DNA of 64,000 nt from Kosmotogales bacterium (GTDB lineage: Bacteria; Thermotogota; Thermotogae; Petrotogales; Kosmotogaceae): contig JASGMR010000001.1 of assembly GCA_030156385.1 (NCBI GenBank), positions 1 to 64,000 of the forward strand, in the 5' to 3' direction. The translations under genes were made by a program, and so were the position numbers. Numbering within the stretch: position 1 is the stretch's first letter; each line of letters starts with the position of its first letter. Shown in pieces: positions 35,553 to 44,030 of this stretch. The notes beneath the pieces were generated by a model. The model was not told the DNA's origin. It made no database searches and was given only the letters and a program-made list of their open reading frames with translations.

Positions 35553-37937
35553 ATGATAGTCAATAGTTCGGCAGAAAAATATAAAAAGGTAACTAAGAAA
35601 AGGAAGTTAAGACCAATATGGTATTTTATATTTCTCGCTATTATTGTTCTTATAATAGTTTTTTCCATTCTGGGGAATAGAAATCTGCTTAAAATTCCGG
35701 AACAAAAAATGAATATAAATGAAACACTGAAAATAAATCTTTTATCATATATAAAAAATTCCGGTGATGATTCTCTTGTTTTTAAATCTCCTCAGAACTC
35801 CGTTCAGATAGATGATAATTCTATGATTTTTTCTCCTGATTCCACCGATACCGAATTCATAGAGATAGATATTTATAAAAACGATGATTTGATCAACACT
35901 TCAAAAATCGGAGTGGATATCAGTGAAAATTATCATAATATTGAATACATGTACCCAAAAAATGATTCCATTATCGATTCCGATAAAGTTGTTTTATCGT
36001 GGGAAAGCGGTGATCAGTCGGAAGTTGATAATTATAATGTTTATTTTGGAAGAACGGAAAATCCAAATCTGCTCAACAGTGGGTATGATCAGAGGGAATT
36101 CACCGTTGATAATCTGATCCCCGGTGAAAGATATTTTTGGAAGGTAGAATATGTAGATGGCGACAGAATTTTTTCCGAAGGAACTTTTTCTTTTATTGTG
36201 AATTCAAAACCTGAAATTCCAGATTTAATATATCCTCAAAACAATTCGATTGTCGCTCCGGGAAACGTCGAAATCTCCTGGACGTGTGCAGACAGAGAAT
36301 CGGAAGTTTTAAGATATAATGTTTATTTTGGTAAAGAAGGTGAAATAAAGTTAATTGAGGAAGATTATCCACTGGAAGAAATCACGATAAACAATATAGA
36401 GGAAAACCAAAAATATTATTGGCAGATAGAGGGAATAGATGAAAACGGGGCAAAAACAAAAAGTGATCTGTACGTTTTTTCATCGACTTCAATTCCTGAA
36501 AAAGTGAATCTGATAAATCCAAAGTCGAATGAAGTGATAAATCCCTCAGATGTTTTATTCGAATGGGAAGACAGTAAGCATAATCTGAATTATAATCTGA
36601 TGGTCAGTTCAGGCAAAGGTATTGAATATAACTTCAACGGTTTAAGTGAAAAAAATCATTCCGTTGATTTTCTGGGATATGATGATAGTTTTAGCTGGAA
36701 AGTTATAAGTGATAACAGAACGGGTACATTTATAGAGAGTGATTCTCAAACCTTTAAAACCAAGGAAATAATGGATTTATGGGAAAATTATTTCGGAAGG
36801 GAATACATGGATGCTGGAATCACTTCCACAAAAGGAAATGGTGATTACTATTTTCTCGCAGGATATTATCTGACAGATGATAATGAAGAGGAAACTTTTA
36901 TATCCAAAATCGGCCCGAACGGAGAGATTTTGAACCAGAAAGTTTTGACCGGGAATTTTATGGATATTCCTGTAAGGATGCTCAGGAATTCGTATGGGAA
37001 TTATATACTCACGGGTTATTCGAATTCGTCGACGAACGATTTCCCTTCAAATAACGGCAGATTTGATTCGTGGGTTATCGAATTCGATGATGATTTGAAT
37101 ATTTTGTGGCAAACACAGCTCGGTGGTGAAGAAACTGATTATATTTATGATATAGCACAAACTGCCGACGGAAATTATTTCTTCACCGGTTATACGGAAT
37201 CTTCTTCCGGTGATATCTCCGGGAATCATGATGATGGAGATGTCTGGTATGGGGTTATAGACAGAAATGGCAACCTCGTCTGGCAGAATTATTTTGGGGA
37301 AACCGGAAACGATTGTGGTTATGCTGTTGAAATAATAGATAATTTTGCCTTTGTCACAGGATATATAGATAATGGAAGTAACAATTTTTCCGACGCGAAA
37401 AAAGAAGAAACCGATATAGATGTTTTGCTCCTTAAGATCGATTATGTGAAACACGAACTGCTTTTTTCAAAGCAATTTGGTGGCATAAAATCAGATTACG
37501 GAGTGGATATTACCTATTTTGACGATGATTTATATATTTTATCCGGAATATCTTCCGGAGATGGAATCTTTTCAGGAAACAGAGGAAGAAGAGATATCGG
37601 ATTACTCAAAACAGATATGAATGGCGATTTGAAAGATGTATACATTTTTGGTGGAAGCAACACGGAGATTCCCTATTGTTTTGAAGTCATGCCCAATGGA
37701 GACTTTTTGATATCGGCATCTTCGAACTCAGTTGACAGAGATGTCACAAAAGAATCTCAAGTTAATTCGCTGTGGGTTTTTCAATCATCGGGAAACGATA
37801 TCAGATGGCAAAACACTTATCAGGCAAACACGATTGATTTTTCAAAGAATATAAGCTATGTAGAAAATGGAAATTATTTACTCACAGGATACACCTTCAG
37901 TTATGATGTCTGGTACGCATTGATAGGTAATGAATAA
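35553..37937 (+). CDS. Membrane-anchored protein with fibronectin III-like and beta-propeller-like repeats
   Basis: A basic N-terminus and one membrane helix (IWYFIFLAIIVLIIVFSIL) precede a large extracytoplasmic part. Residues about 130-410 form three fibronectin III-like domains, each with a P-x-N or P-K-x start, an ISW/LSW strand and a Y(Y/F)W(K/Q) strand, for example YNVYFGRTENPN. The rest repeats a motif of about 60-70 residues with YxLTGY, DxW and (L/I)xWQxxxGG elements, as in propeller repeats of secreted proteins. Five G residues at 35540-35544 set the start at 35553 (794 residues) rather than the TTG at 35469. A surface binding or scaffolding role is likely. Confidence 0.8.
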   Translation: MIVNSSAEKYKKVTKKRKLRPIWYFIFLAIIVLIIVFSILGNRNLLKIPEQKMNINETLKINLLSYIKNSGDDSLVFKSPQNSVQIDDNSMIFSPDSTDTEFIEIDIYKNDDLINTSKIGVDISENYHNIEYMYPKNDSIIDSDKVVLSWESGDQSEVDNYNVYFGRTENPNLLNSGYDQREFTVDNLIPGERYFWKVEYVDGDRIFSEGTFSFIVNSKPEIPDLIYPQNNSIVAPGNVEISWTCADRESEVLRYNVYFGKEGEIKLIEEDYPLEEITINNIEENQKYYWQIEGIDENGAKTKSDLYVFSSTSIPEKVNLINPKSNEVINPSDVLFEWEDSKHNLNYNLMVSSGKGIEYNFNGLSEKNHSVDFLGYDDSFSWKVISDNRTGTFIESDSQTFKTKEIMDLWENYFGREYMDAGITSTKGNGDYYFLAGYYLTDDNEEETFISKIGPNGEILNQKVLTGNFMDIPVRMLRNSYGNYILTGYSNSSTNDFPSNNGRFDSWVIEFDDDLNILWQTQLGGEETDYIYDIAQTADGNYFFTGYTESSSGDISGNHDDGDVWYGVIDRNGNLVWQNYFGETGNDCGYAVEIIDNFAFVTGYIDNGSNNFSDAKKEETDIDVLLLKIDYVKHELLFSKQFGGIKSDYGVDITYFDDDLYILSGISSGDGIFSGNRGRRDIGLLKTDMNGDLKDVYIFGGSNTEIPYCFEVMPNGDFLISASSNSVDRDVTKESQVNSLWVFQSSGNDIRWQNTYQANTIDFSKNISYVENGNYLLTGYTFSYDVWYALIGNE

Positions 37938-37941
37938 AAAT

Positions 37942-37966
37942 AAAAAGGGAGAATTTCTCCCTTTTT
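37942..37966. terminator. Bidirectional intrinsic terminator
   Basis: AAAAAGGGAGA (37942-37952) pairs with TCTCCCTTTTT (37956-37966) around a three-base loop. It separates the Fn3/propeller gene from the convergent glnA. Confidence 0.9.
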
Positions 37967-37968
37967 AT

Positions 37969-39294
37969 CTAATAATTTCTAAAATATTTTTCATATTCCC
38001 ATTTTGAAACATTTGTTATATATTCTTCCCATTCTTTTTCCTTGATGTTTATGAATGTTTTATAAATGTGTTCCCCGATTATTTTTCTACAGAATTCCGA
38101 TTTCTTCACATATTTTATTGATTCATTCAAATCTGCGGGTAAGTTTTCTATTGCCATTTCTTCCTTTTGAGAATCATTCAAATGGAAAATATTGACATCT
38201 ATAGGATCTGGTGGAGTTATTTTATTCTTTATTCCTTCCAGCCCTGCAGCCAAAGTTATGGCGAGTGCCAGATATGGATTACAGCTTGGGTCGGGACTTC
38301 TGAACTCAATTCGTGTTTTTTTACCTCTACACGACGGAACCCTTATCATAGCGCTTCTGTTACCCAAAGCCCAGGAGATATTGACGGGGGCCTCATAACC
38401 TGGAATGAGTCGTTTGTAACTGTTTACAGTTGGGTTTGCGAAGGCCGTTATTTCCTTAGCGTGATTGATGATTCCGCCTATGAAATATAAAGCCAGATCA
38501 CTCAGTCCGTGCTTTTTTGTTTCATCACAGAAAGCATTTTGACCATCCTTGTTCAGACTCATATTCAGGTGCATTCCCGAACCGTTTATTTTGGGGAAAA
38601 CTTTGGGCATAAATGAGGCATAGACATTCTCCATTAAAGCCATCGTTTTTACTACCCATTTGAATGTCTGAATATTATCGGCGGTTTTTAAAATATCCGT
38701 ATATCTGAAATCAATTTCGTGTTGAGAAGGCGCAACCTCATGGTGTGCTGCTTCGACTTCAAAACCCATCTTTTCCAGTGCGATGACGATATTTTTTCTT
38801 ATTCTTTCTCCTTTATCAACCGGTAATAAATCGAAATAACCTCCACTGTCCATTAAATCCAGATCACTTTTAACTCCGGAATCACTCTTTTCTACCATAA
38901 AAAATTCCGGTTCCGGTCCTACGAAAGTTTCGAATCCCATATTTGCAGCTTCTTTTATCACTTTTTTGAGTACATATCTCGGATCGCCATCAAAGGGTTT
39001 CATATCAGAATCATAAACATCGCATATGAATCTTGCCGTTCTGACTCCATCGCTTGTCCATGGCAGGATCGTGAATGTTTTTAAATCAGGAATCAGCATC
39101 ATATCTGATTCTTCAATTCTTACAAAACCATCAATGGAAGAGCCATCAAACATCATTCCATCTTTTAAAACTCCTTCTATCTGACTTATTGGAAATTCGA
39201 CATTTTTAGGCATACCGTTAATATCGGTGATTCTTAGTCTTATAAATTTTACAGAGAATTCTTCACATTTTTTGATGATTTCACTAATTTCCAT
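37969..39294 (-). CDS. glnA: Glutamine synthetase, type I
   Basis: GlnA makes glutamine from glutamate, ammonia and ATP. Diagnostic segments are MFDGSSIDGF, the metal-binding GPEPEFF, EVEAAHHEVAPSQHEIDF, the ATP/ammonia-site NGSGMHLN and NPTVNSYKRLIPGYEAPV, and RIEFRSPDPSCNPYLA. The length of 441 residues and the absence of the Tyr-containing NLYDLP adenylylation loop (here ENLPADL) place it in the shorter GSI-alpha type, so regulation by adenylylation is not expected. It is 12 bases downstream of the asparagine synthetase gene and should lie under the same Asn-rich leader. Confidence 0.96.
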   Translation of the reverse strand: MEISEIIKKCEEFSVKFIRLRITDINGMPKNVEFPISQIEGVLKDGMMFDGSSIDGFVRIEESDMMLIPDLKTFTILPWTSDGVRTARFICDVYDSDMKPFDGDPRYVLKKVIKEAANMGFETFVGPEPEFFMVEKSDSGVKSDLDLMDSGGYFDLLPVDKGERIRKNIVIALEKMGFEVEAAHHEVAPSQHEIDFRYTDILKTADNIQTFKWVVKTMALMENVYASFMPKVFPKINGSGMHLNMSLNKDGQNAFCDETKKHGLSDLALYFIGGIINHAKEITAFANPTVNSYKRLIPGYEAPVNISWALGNRSAMIRVPSCRGKKTRIEFRSPDPSCNPYLALAITLAAGLEGIKNKITPPDPIDVNIFHLNDSQKEEMAIENLPADLNESIKYVKKSEFCRKIIGEHIYKTFINIKEKEWEEYITNVSKWEYEKYFRNY

Positions 39295-39306
39295 CTTACA
39301 CCTCCA

Positions 39307-40233
39307 TTAAATACATGCTTTGCCGGGAATTTTCGGAAACAGCCTCGTTTTGGATACGTGGTCAAGCCCGCAAATGTATCTTGTTAATCTTTCAACGCCA
39401 AATCCACATCCTGCACATTTTGGTAATTTCCCTTCCTTTGCAAAATCAGAATAAATTGGTAAATCTTCCGGATTGTTTCCTCTCTGTTTCATCCTTTTGA
39501 TTATTGTTTCATATTCAAATTCTCTTTCACCACCGGAGAGAGCTTCACCATAACCATAAGGAAGAATCAAATCCATATCGAGTAATGTTTTATCATCCGA
39601 AGAAAGTCTATCATAAAATTCTCTTTTTTCAAGAGGTATATCTATAAGCCAGAAAGGTTCGGTAGATTTTTTGGAGATTATGGATTCGAAATCTTCTCCA
39701 TATTCCTTCAATCCTTCAAGATATTTCACCTTCGGGAATCCCTTTTTTGGTATTTTTACATCGCTCCCGATTTTCTTCAATTCATCCGCACATTCTTCTT
39801 TTATTTTTGATATTGTATAGATGAATAATTTTTCGATTATTTCCATAATATCTTCACGGGTTGCGCCCTTTACTTCAAGATCCACCTGAGTAAATTCATA
39901 AAGATGCACTCCACTCCCCATTTTTTCAGATGTTTCCAATCTGACGTTGGGAGAAACTATGAATATTTTATCGAAAGAATTGAGTGCAATCTGTTTGTGA
40001 AAAATCATGGACTGGGTGATGGAAAATTTTGTTCCATAGTAATCGAATGATGCATTCACGACTTCGTGGTTCAATGGATCGGTTAAAGGGGAAATCATAG
40101 TTGGTAATAATTCTATGAATCCTTCACTTCTCAGATAACTTTCCGCGTACTGAATAACCTTCGCCTTAATCTTTGTTGCCGTTTGAACCTTTGGATCTGT
40201 AAGATGACCTAGAACTTCCTGAAATTTTGTCAT
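39307..40233 (-). CDS. AsnRS-like asparagine synthetase (AS-AR type)
   Basis: The 308-residue protein is a free-standing class II aminoacyl-tRNA synthetase catalytic core related to AspRS/AsnRS, without the N-terminal anticodon-binding domain. Motif 2 can be seen as IVSPNVRLE...HLYEFTQVDLEV and motif 3 as GCGFGVERLTRYICGL, with RLFPKIPG at the end. LLPTMISPLTDPLNHEV resembles the AsnRS active-site entrance. Archaeal proteins of this type make asparagine from aspartate and ammonia with ATP. Pairing with glnA and the poly-Asn leader upstream both support that role. GGGAGG precedes the ATG. A tRNA-charging role is unlikely without the anticodon domain. Confidence 0.85.
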   Translation of the reverse strand: MTKFQEVLGHLTDPKVQTATKIKAKVIQYAESYLRSEGFIELLPTMISPLTDPLNHEVVNASFDYYGTKFSITQSMIFHKQIALNSFDKIFIVSPNVRLETSEKMGSGVHLYEFTQVDLEVKGATREDIMEIIEKLFIYTISKIKEECADELKKIGSDVKIPKKGFPKVKYLEGLKEYGEDFESIISKKSTEPFWLIDIPLEKREFYDRLSSDDKTLLDMDLILPYGYGEALSGGEREFEYETIIKRMKQRGNNPEDLPIYSDFAKEGKLPKCAGCGFGVERLTRYICGLDHVSKTRLFPKIPGKACI

Positions 40234-40279
40234 AAAAACTTTTTCCTCCCATATTTAAAATATTTAGAATTTTTAAAAT

Positions 40280-40311
40280 AAAAAAAGGCCGGTGATTTCA
40301 CCGGCCTTTTT
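40280..40311 (-). terminator. Leader terminator (attenuator) upstream of the asparagine synthetase gene
   Basis: On the minus strand, AAAAAGGCCGGTG and CACCGGCCTTTTT form a stem of 13 base pairs with an AAAT loop, ending in a run of seven T residues. It lies 12 bases past the leader stop codon and about 46 bases before the synthetase start. Its 5' arm (GGCCGGT, 40306-40300) is also the target of a competing hairpin. Confidence 0.92.
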
Positions 40312-40345
40312 CGTAAAGAATTTTTACACGAAAAAAATGACCGGT
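40300..40345 (-). promoter_or_regulatory. Predicted antiterminator hairpin
   Basis: The leader segment ACCGGTC (40345-40339, inside codons 23-25 of the leader ORF) can pair over seven positions, one of them a G-T wobble, with GGCCGGT (40306-40300). Pairing continues with five A-T pairs, TTTTT (40337-40333) with AAAAA (40311-40307), and with GTAAA/TTTAC closer to the loop. This structure and the terminator use the same GGCCGGT and so exclude each other. Confidence 0.75.
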
Positions 40346-40413
40346 ATTGGCCAATTATTATTGTTATTATTATTGTTGTTTAAAAATAAATCGTTGAACG
40401 GACAGTTTTTCAT
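40324..40413 (-). CDS. Asn-rich leader peptide (29 aa, nine consecutive Asn codons)
   Basis: A small ORF reads MKNCPFNDLFL, then nine Asn codons (AAC AAC AAT AAT AAT AAC AAT AAT AAT), then WPIPVIFFV and TAA. Eleven of 29 residues are Asn. AAAGGAG lies ten bases upstream of the ATG and a near-consensus promoter lies upstream of that. A strong terminator follows directly, then the genes for asparagine synthetase and glutamine synthetase. This is the architecture of trp- and his-type leader peptides, with Asn as the sensed amino acid: slow reading of the Asn run leaves the antiterminator segment free, while a ribosome that reaches the stop codon covers it. The peptide itself probably has no further function. 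Confidence 0.88.
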   Translation of the reverse strand: MKNCPFNDLFLNNNNNNNNNWPIPVIFFV

Positions 40414-40435
40414 TACGTAAAATCTCCTTTGAGTT

Positions 40436-40464
40436 ATAATATCATATTATCAGTGATTATGCAA
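40436..40464 (-). promoter_or_regulatory. Promoter of the asn leader-asparagine synthetase-glnA operon
   Basis: On the minus strand, TTGCAT (40464-40459) and TATTAT (40441-40436) are separated by exactly 17 bases. The ribosome site of the leader peptide follows within about 15 bases. Confidence 0.75.
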
Positions 40465-40589
40465 CTATATCTTCTGTATGCTTTCAGAATCTCTTTTATA
40501 GTTTTGTTTTTACCTATTATCTTTAAATAATATTTGATATAAAAAAATCAACTATGATAAAATCGTAATGATGGTGGAGGAGGAAAAGA

Positions 40590-41726
40590 ATGAAATTATA
40601 TAAAAATGCTTATTTGTTCAAAAATGATCAATTTGTTAAGAGAGATTTTTTAATCGATGAAGGCAAATTTTTAAAAATTGGTGAAGTGATAGAAAAAAAC
40701 GATAACGATGAAGTTATCGATTTAAGTGGAAAATACGTATATCCGGGACTCATGGATGCCCATACTCATGTGGGTATTTTTCAGGAAAAGGCGGGGAATT
40801 TTGCAGGAGATGATGTTAATGAGTCCACTTCATCTTCAACCGCTGATTGTAGGGCGATGGATGCAATCAATCCCTTTGATCCGGGTGTCGTTGAAGCGAA
40901 AAATAATGGAGTAACCACCGTTTGTGTTTTACCTGGATCCGGAAACGTTATCGGAGGAGAAGGGGTGGTTTTCAAAACCAACGTGAAGAACGTTTATAAA
41001 GAAAGGGTAAAGACTCCCAAAAGGATAATAAAATTGGCTTTCGGATGGAGTCCTACAATCATTCCGAGAATGCAAAAAAGAAAACCCCTTACCAGACTGG
41101 CGGTTTCAGCTATTTTAAGGGAGAATCTGGAAAAAGCGAAAAATTATATTCATAAAGAGGAAAAAGATTACGATCTTTCCCTCGAAAACTTATCGTTGCT
41201 GTTGAAAAATGAGGCGATTGCAAGGATTCATGTTGCAAATCTTGAGGACATTGAAACCATTGTCAGAATAATGAAAGAATATAAAATCGATTATGTTTTG
41301 GATCATGCTACGGCATTGCATACGAATACCGAATTTGCAAAATCGTTGAACGTACCGGTGATTTTAGGCCCGTTAAATGTAGCCGGGAAAGCTTTTCAGA
41401 CCTGGCATCTATCGTTCAATTCCGTTAAGGATCTCTATGATGTCGGTATCGATGTGTCGATAATGACCGATGCGCCCGTTATACCCCTGAAATTGATCCG
41501 TCTTCAAATGTTTTTTATAGACAGGTTGAAAATAAAAAGATCGGAAATATTGAAAATGTTTACACTGAACCCCGCAAAAGTTCTTGGTTTACAGGACAGG
41601 TTGGGAAGTGTTGACGAGGGAAAGGATGCGGATTTTATTCTAATGGACGGAGATATTTTTGATTATAGAAGTAAAGTTTTAAAGACATATATAAATGGAA
41701 TTCATGTTGGTGGTGAAGAGATATGA
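40590..41726 (+). CDS. Amidohydrolase paralog 1 (imidazolonepropionase-related), altered metal site
   Basis: This 378-residue protein belongs to the amidohydrolase superfamily, COG1228-like. The N-terminal metal motif MDAHTHVG is present, as are LDHAT and the late Asp in IMTDAPVIPL, and the C-terminal KVLGLQDRLGSVDEGKDADF is typical. Compared with its two neighbours it departs at two points: the central IH-x-H motif reads RIHVANLEDI, so the second His is Ala, and the DHP motif is DAP. It may have different metal content, altered substrate or no activity. GGTGGAGGAGG precedes the start, and the stop overlaps paralog 2 as ATGA. Confidence 0.85.
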   Translation: MKLYKNAYLFKNDQFVKRDFLIDEGKFLKIGEVIEKNDNDEVIDLSGKYVYPGLMDAHTHVGIFQEKAGNFAGDDVNESTSSSTADCRAMDAINPFDPGVVEAKNNGVTTVCVLPGSGNVIGGEGVVFKTNVKNVYKERVKTPKRIIKLAFGWSPTIIPRMQKRKPLTRLAVSAILRENLEKAKNYIHKEEKDYDLSLENLSLLLKNEAIARIHVANLEDIETIVRIMKEYKIDYVLDHATALHTNTEFAKSLNVPVILGPLNVAGKAFQTWHLSFNSVKDLYDVGIDVSIMTDAPVIPLKLIRLQMFFIDRLKIKRSEILKMFTLNPAKVLGLQDRLGSVDEGKDADFILMDGDIFDYRSKVLKTYINGIHVGGEEI

Positions 41727-42871
41727 AAAAAATAATTAAGAAGGGAAAGATTTTTCCCGTTACCGGTGAAAGTTTTATCGGAGACATTTTAATTGAAGGA
41801 GATAGAATTATCTCCATTGATGAAAATATAGACTGTAAGGATGCCGAGATAATAGATGCTGAAAATTTGTTCGTTTTCCCGGGTCTCGTTGAATCGCATT
41901 GTCATATAGGAGTACACAGAGAAAAAACCAATCAATATTCAGACAATGATACGAATGAATTCACTCAACCGGTATCCGTGGATTCCTTTGCAATAGATGC
42001 CATATATCCCTTTGATCATGGATTTAAAGAGGCATTGAGCACGGGGGTGACGACGGTTAATGTCTTCCCGGGTAGTGCCAATCCCTTTGGTGGGATAGGA
42101 ACAACTTTAAAAACAGACATGAATGTTCCATTTGAAGACAGAATCATTCTCAAAAATTCTTCTCTGAAGATGGCTCTGGGAGAAAATCCAAAGAGAACTC
42201 ATACGAAGGAAATTATGACGAGAATGGGTACGGCAGCCATTATAAGAAGAACTTTTAATGAAGCGATCAATTACAGAAATAAAAAAGACAGGGAATATAA
42301 TCAAAAAAATGAAATTCTTTTAAAAGTATTGAATAAAGAATTACCGGTCCATGCCCATGCCCATACGGCCGAGGATATGCTGACTATTATCAGTATAGCA
42401 GAAGAGTTCGATTTTGAATTATTTTTAGAGCATGCGACAGAAAGTCATTTGATTGCGGACGTGATGAAGGAGAAAAGAATAAAACTCGCTATCGGCCCGA
42501 TGTTCACTTCAAAATATAAAATTGAAGTGAATAACAGAACACTGAAAACACCTTCTATTTTGTACGAAAATGGAATTGACGATTTCGGCATAATCACCGA
42601 TCATCCTGTGATCCCAATAATGAATTTACCCGTTGAAGCTTCCATGGCTATCCATTATGGTCTGGATCAAGATGTCGCGCTTAAGGCCATAACTATAAAT
42701 CCGGCCAGAAATTTAAAGATTTCTGATAGAATTGGGAGTATCGATGTAGGTAAAGATGCCGATTTGATAATAACCGATAAACATATTCTTGACCCCACTC
42801 ATAGAGTTATTAAAACTTTTGTTTCGGGGGAACTGGCATATTCAATGAATGAGGAGAGGTTGTTTGTATGA
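41723..42871 (+). CDS. Amidohydrolase paralog 2 (imidazolonepropionase-related)
   Basis: The 382-residue paralog keeps the complete set of superfamily motifs: VESHCHIG, the central VHAHAHTAED, LEHATESH and the late IITDHPVIPI. The C-terminal RIGSIDVGKDADLII strand closes the composite beta-sandwich. Shared text with paralogs 1 and 3, such as GENPKR, TTVNVFPGSANPFGG and NPARNLKISDR, shows they arose by tandem duplication. Related enzymes open cyclic amides or cleave Xaa-dipeptides; the true substrate cannot be read from sequence. It overlaps both neighbours by four bases. Confidence 0.87.
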   Translation: MKKIIKKGKIFPVTGESFIGDILIEGDRIISIDENIDCKDAEIIDAENLFVFPGLVESHCHIGVHREKTNQYSDNDTNEFTQPVSVDSFAIDAIYPFDHGFKEALSTGVTTVNVFPGSANPFGGIGTTLKTDMNVPFEDRIILKNSSLKMALGENPKRTHTKEIMTRMGTAAIIRRTFNEAINYRNKKDREYNQKNEILLKVLNKELPVHAHAHTAEDMLTIISIAEEFDFELFLEHATESHLIADVMKEKRIKLAIGPMFTSKYKIEVNNRTLKTPSILYENGIDDFGIITDHPVIPIMNLPVEASMAIHYGLDQDVALKAITINPARNLKISDRIGSIDVGKDADLIITDKHILDPTHRVIKTFVSGELAYSMNEERLFV

Positions 42872-44016
42872 AATATTTGATTAAAAATGTAGAAATTGAT
42901 CCGGTTGTTAAAGAAAAAATAACGGGAGATGTATTGATAGATAACGGCATAATAAAGAAGATTGACGATAACATAGTTGAAAAAGTTGATGAGGTTATCG
43001 ATGGAAAAAAGGCTCTACTGCTTCCCGGGTTTATAGATGCGCATTCGCATATCGGTCTCAATCCTGAAGGGTATGGTTTTGAATATGACGATACGAATGA
43101 ATCGAGCGAGCCTAATACTGCCGATGTGAGAGCGGTGGATGGTTTTACAACGAGTGATAAATCCATCAAGGAGGGTGCTAGAGGCGGAGTGCTCATTTAC
43201 TGTGTTTTACCTGGGAGTTCAAACCCTATCGGTGGTCTGGGATTTATTGCTAAATATTCGAAATCGAATTTGGTGAGTGATTTTATTTTGAGATATGATA
43301 GCTGTATTAAAATGGCAACGGGAGAAAATCCAAAGAGGTGTTTTTCAGCGAAAGATAAATCTCCCAGTACCAGAATGGGTATAGCTTCAATAATCAGGAA
43401 TTATCTTTTTGATGGTAAAAATTATATTGAAAAAAAGAAAAAAAGCCAGAAAGAAAACAAAGTGTTTACGGAATATGATAATAAAATGGAAATCGCTCAA
43501 AAAATTTTGGAAAGAAAATTACCGGTCAGAATTCACTGTCACAGGGCCGAAGATATATTGTTTGCCATCAGACTGAAAGAGGAATTTGGTATTCGGGTTT
43601 CCATTGAACATTGTACCGATTTGATCAAAGTTCAGGATGAAGTGAAGAAATCGAATGTACCCGTGATGTTGGGTCCGGTGATGTCAAGCAGATCAAAAGT
43701 TGAGCTGATGGATATGACATATCTTTCTTATAAAACGGCTATAGATAGGGAAATTCCTTTTTCATGCATAAGCGATCATCCCGTTTTTCCGGTAGAAACT
43801 CTGAGACTTCAAGCGGGAATGGCCATTAATTACGGTGCCGATGAAAGAGAAATGCTGAAATCACTGACTATTTATCCCGCAAGAATTTTGGGCATTTCTG
43901 AGGAGTACGGTTCAATCGAGATCGGAAAAAAGGATAATTTATGTCTCTGGAATGGCAGTCCTTTCGATTCAAGATCAAAGGTGGTGTGGAATAATATAGA
44001 CGGTTTTATAAATTAA
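42868..44016 (+). CDS. Amidohydrolase paralog 3 (imidazolonepropionase-related)
   Basis: This third 382-residue paralog has IDAHSHIG, the central VRIHCHRAED, IEHCTD and SDHPVFPV, so the metal ligands look intact. YCVLPGSSNPIGG and ATGENPKRCFS match the other two. A Lys-rich insertion (EKKKKSQKEN) precedes the central His motif. It ends 15 bases before an extracellular solute-binding protein gene, so the enzymes may act on a compound captured by that protein, which is an inference. Confidence 0.87.
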   Translation: MKYLIKNVEIDPVVKEKITGDVLIDNGIIKKIDDNIVEKVDEVIDGKKALLLPGFIDAHSHIGLNPEGYGFEYDDTNESSEPNTADVRAVDGFTTSDKSIKEGARGGVLIYCVLPGSSNPIGGLGFIAKYSKSNLVSDFILRYDSCIKMATGENPKRCFSAKDKSPSTRMGIASIIRNYLFDGKNYIEKKKKSQKENKVFTEYDNKMEIAQKILERKLPVRIHCHRAEDILFAIRLKEEFGIRVSIEHCTDLIKVQDEVKKSNVPVMLGPVMSSRSKVELMDMTYLSYKTAIDREIPFSCISDHPVFPVETLRLQAGMAINYGADEREMLKSLTIYPARILGISEEYGSIEIGKKDNLCLWNGSPFDSRSKVVWNNIDGFIN

Positions 44017-44030
44017 AGTGGGTGGTAAAA

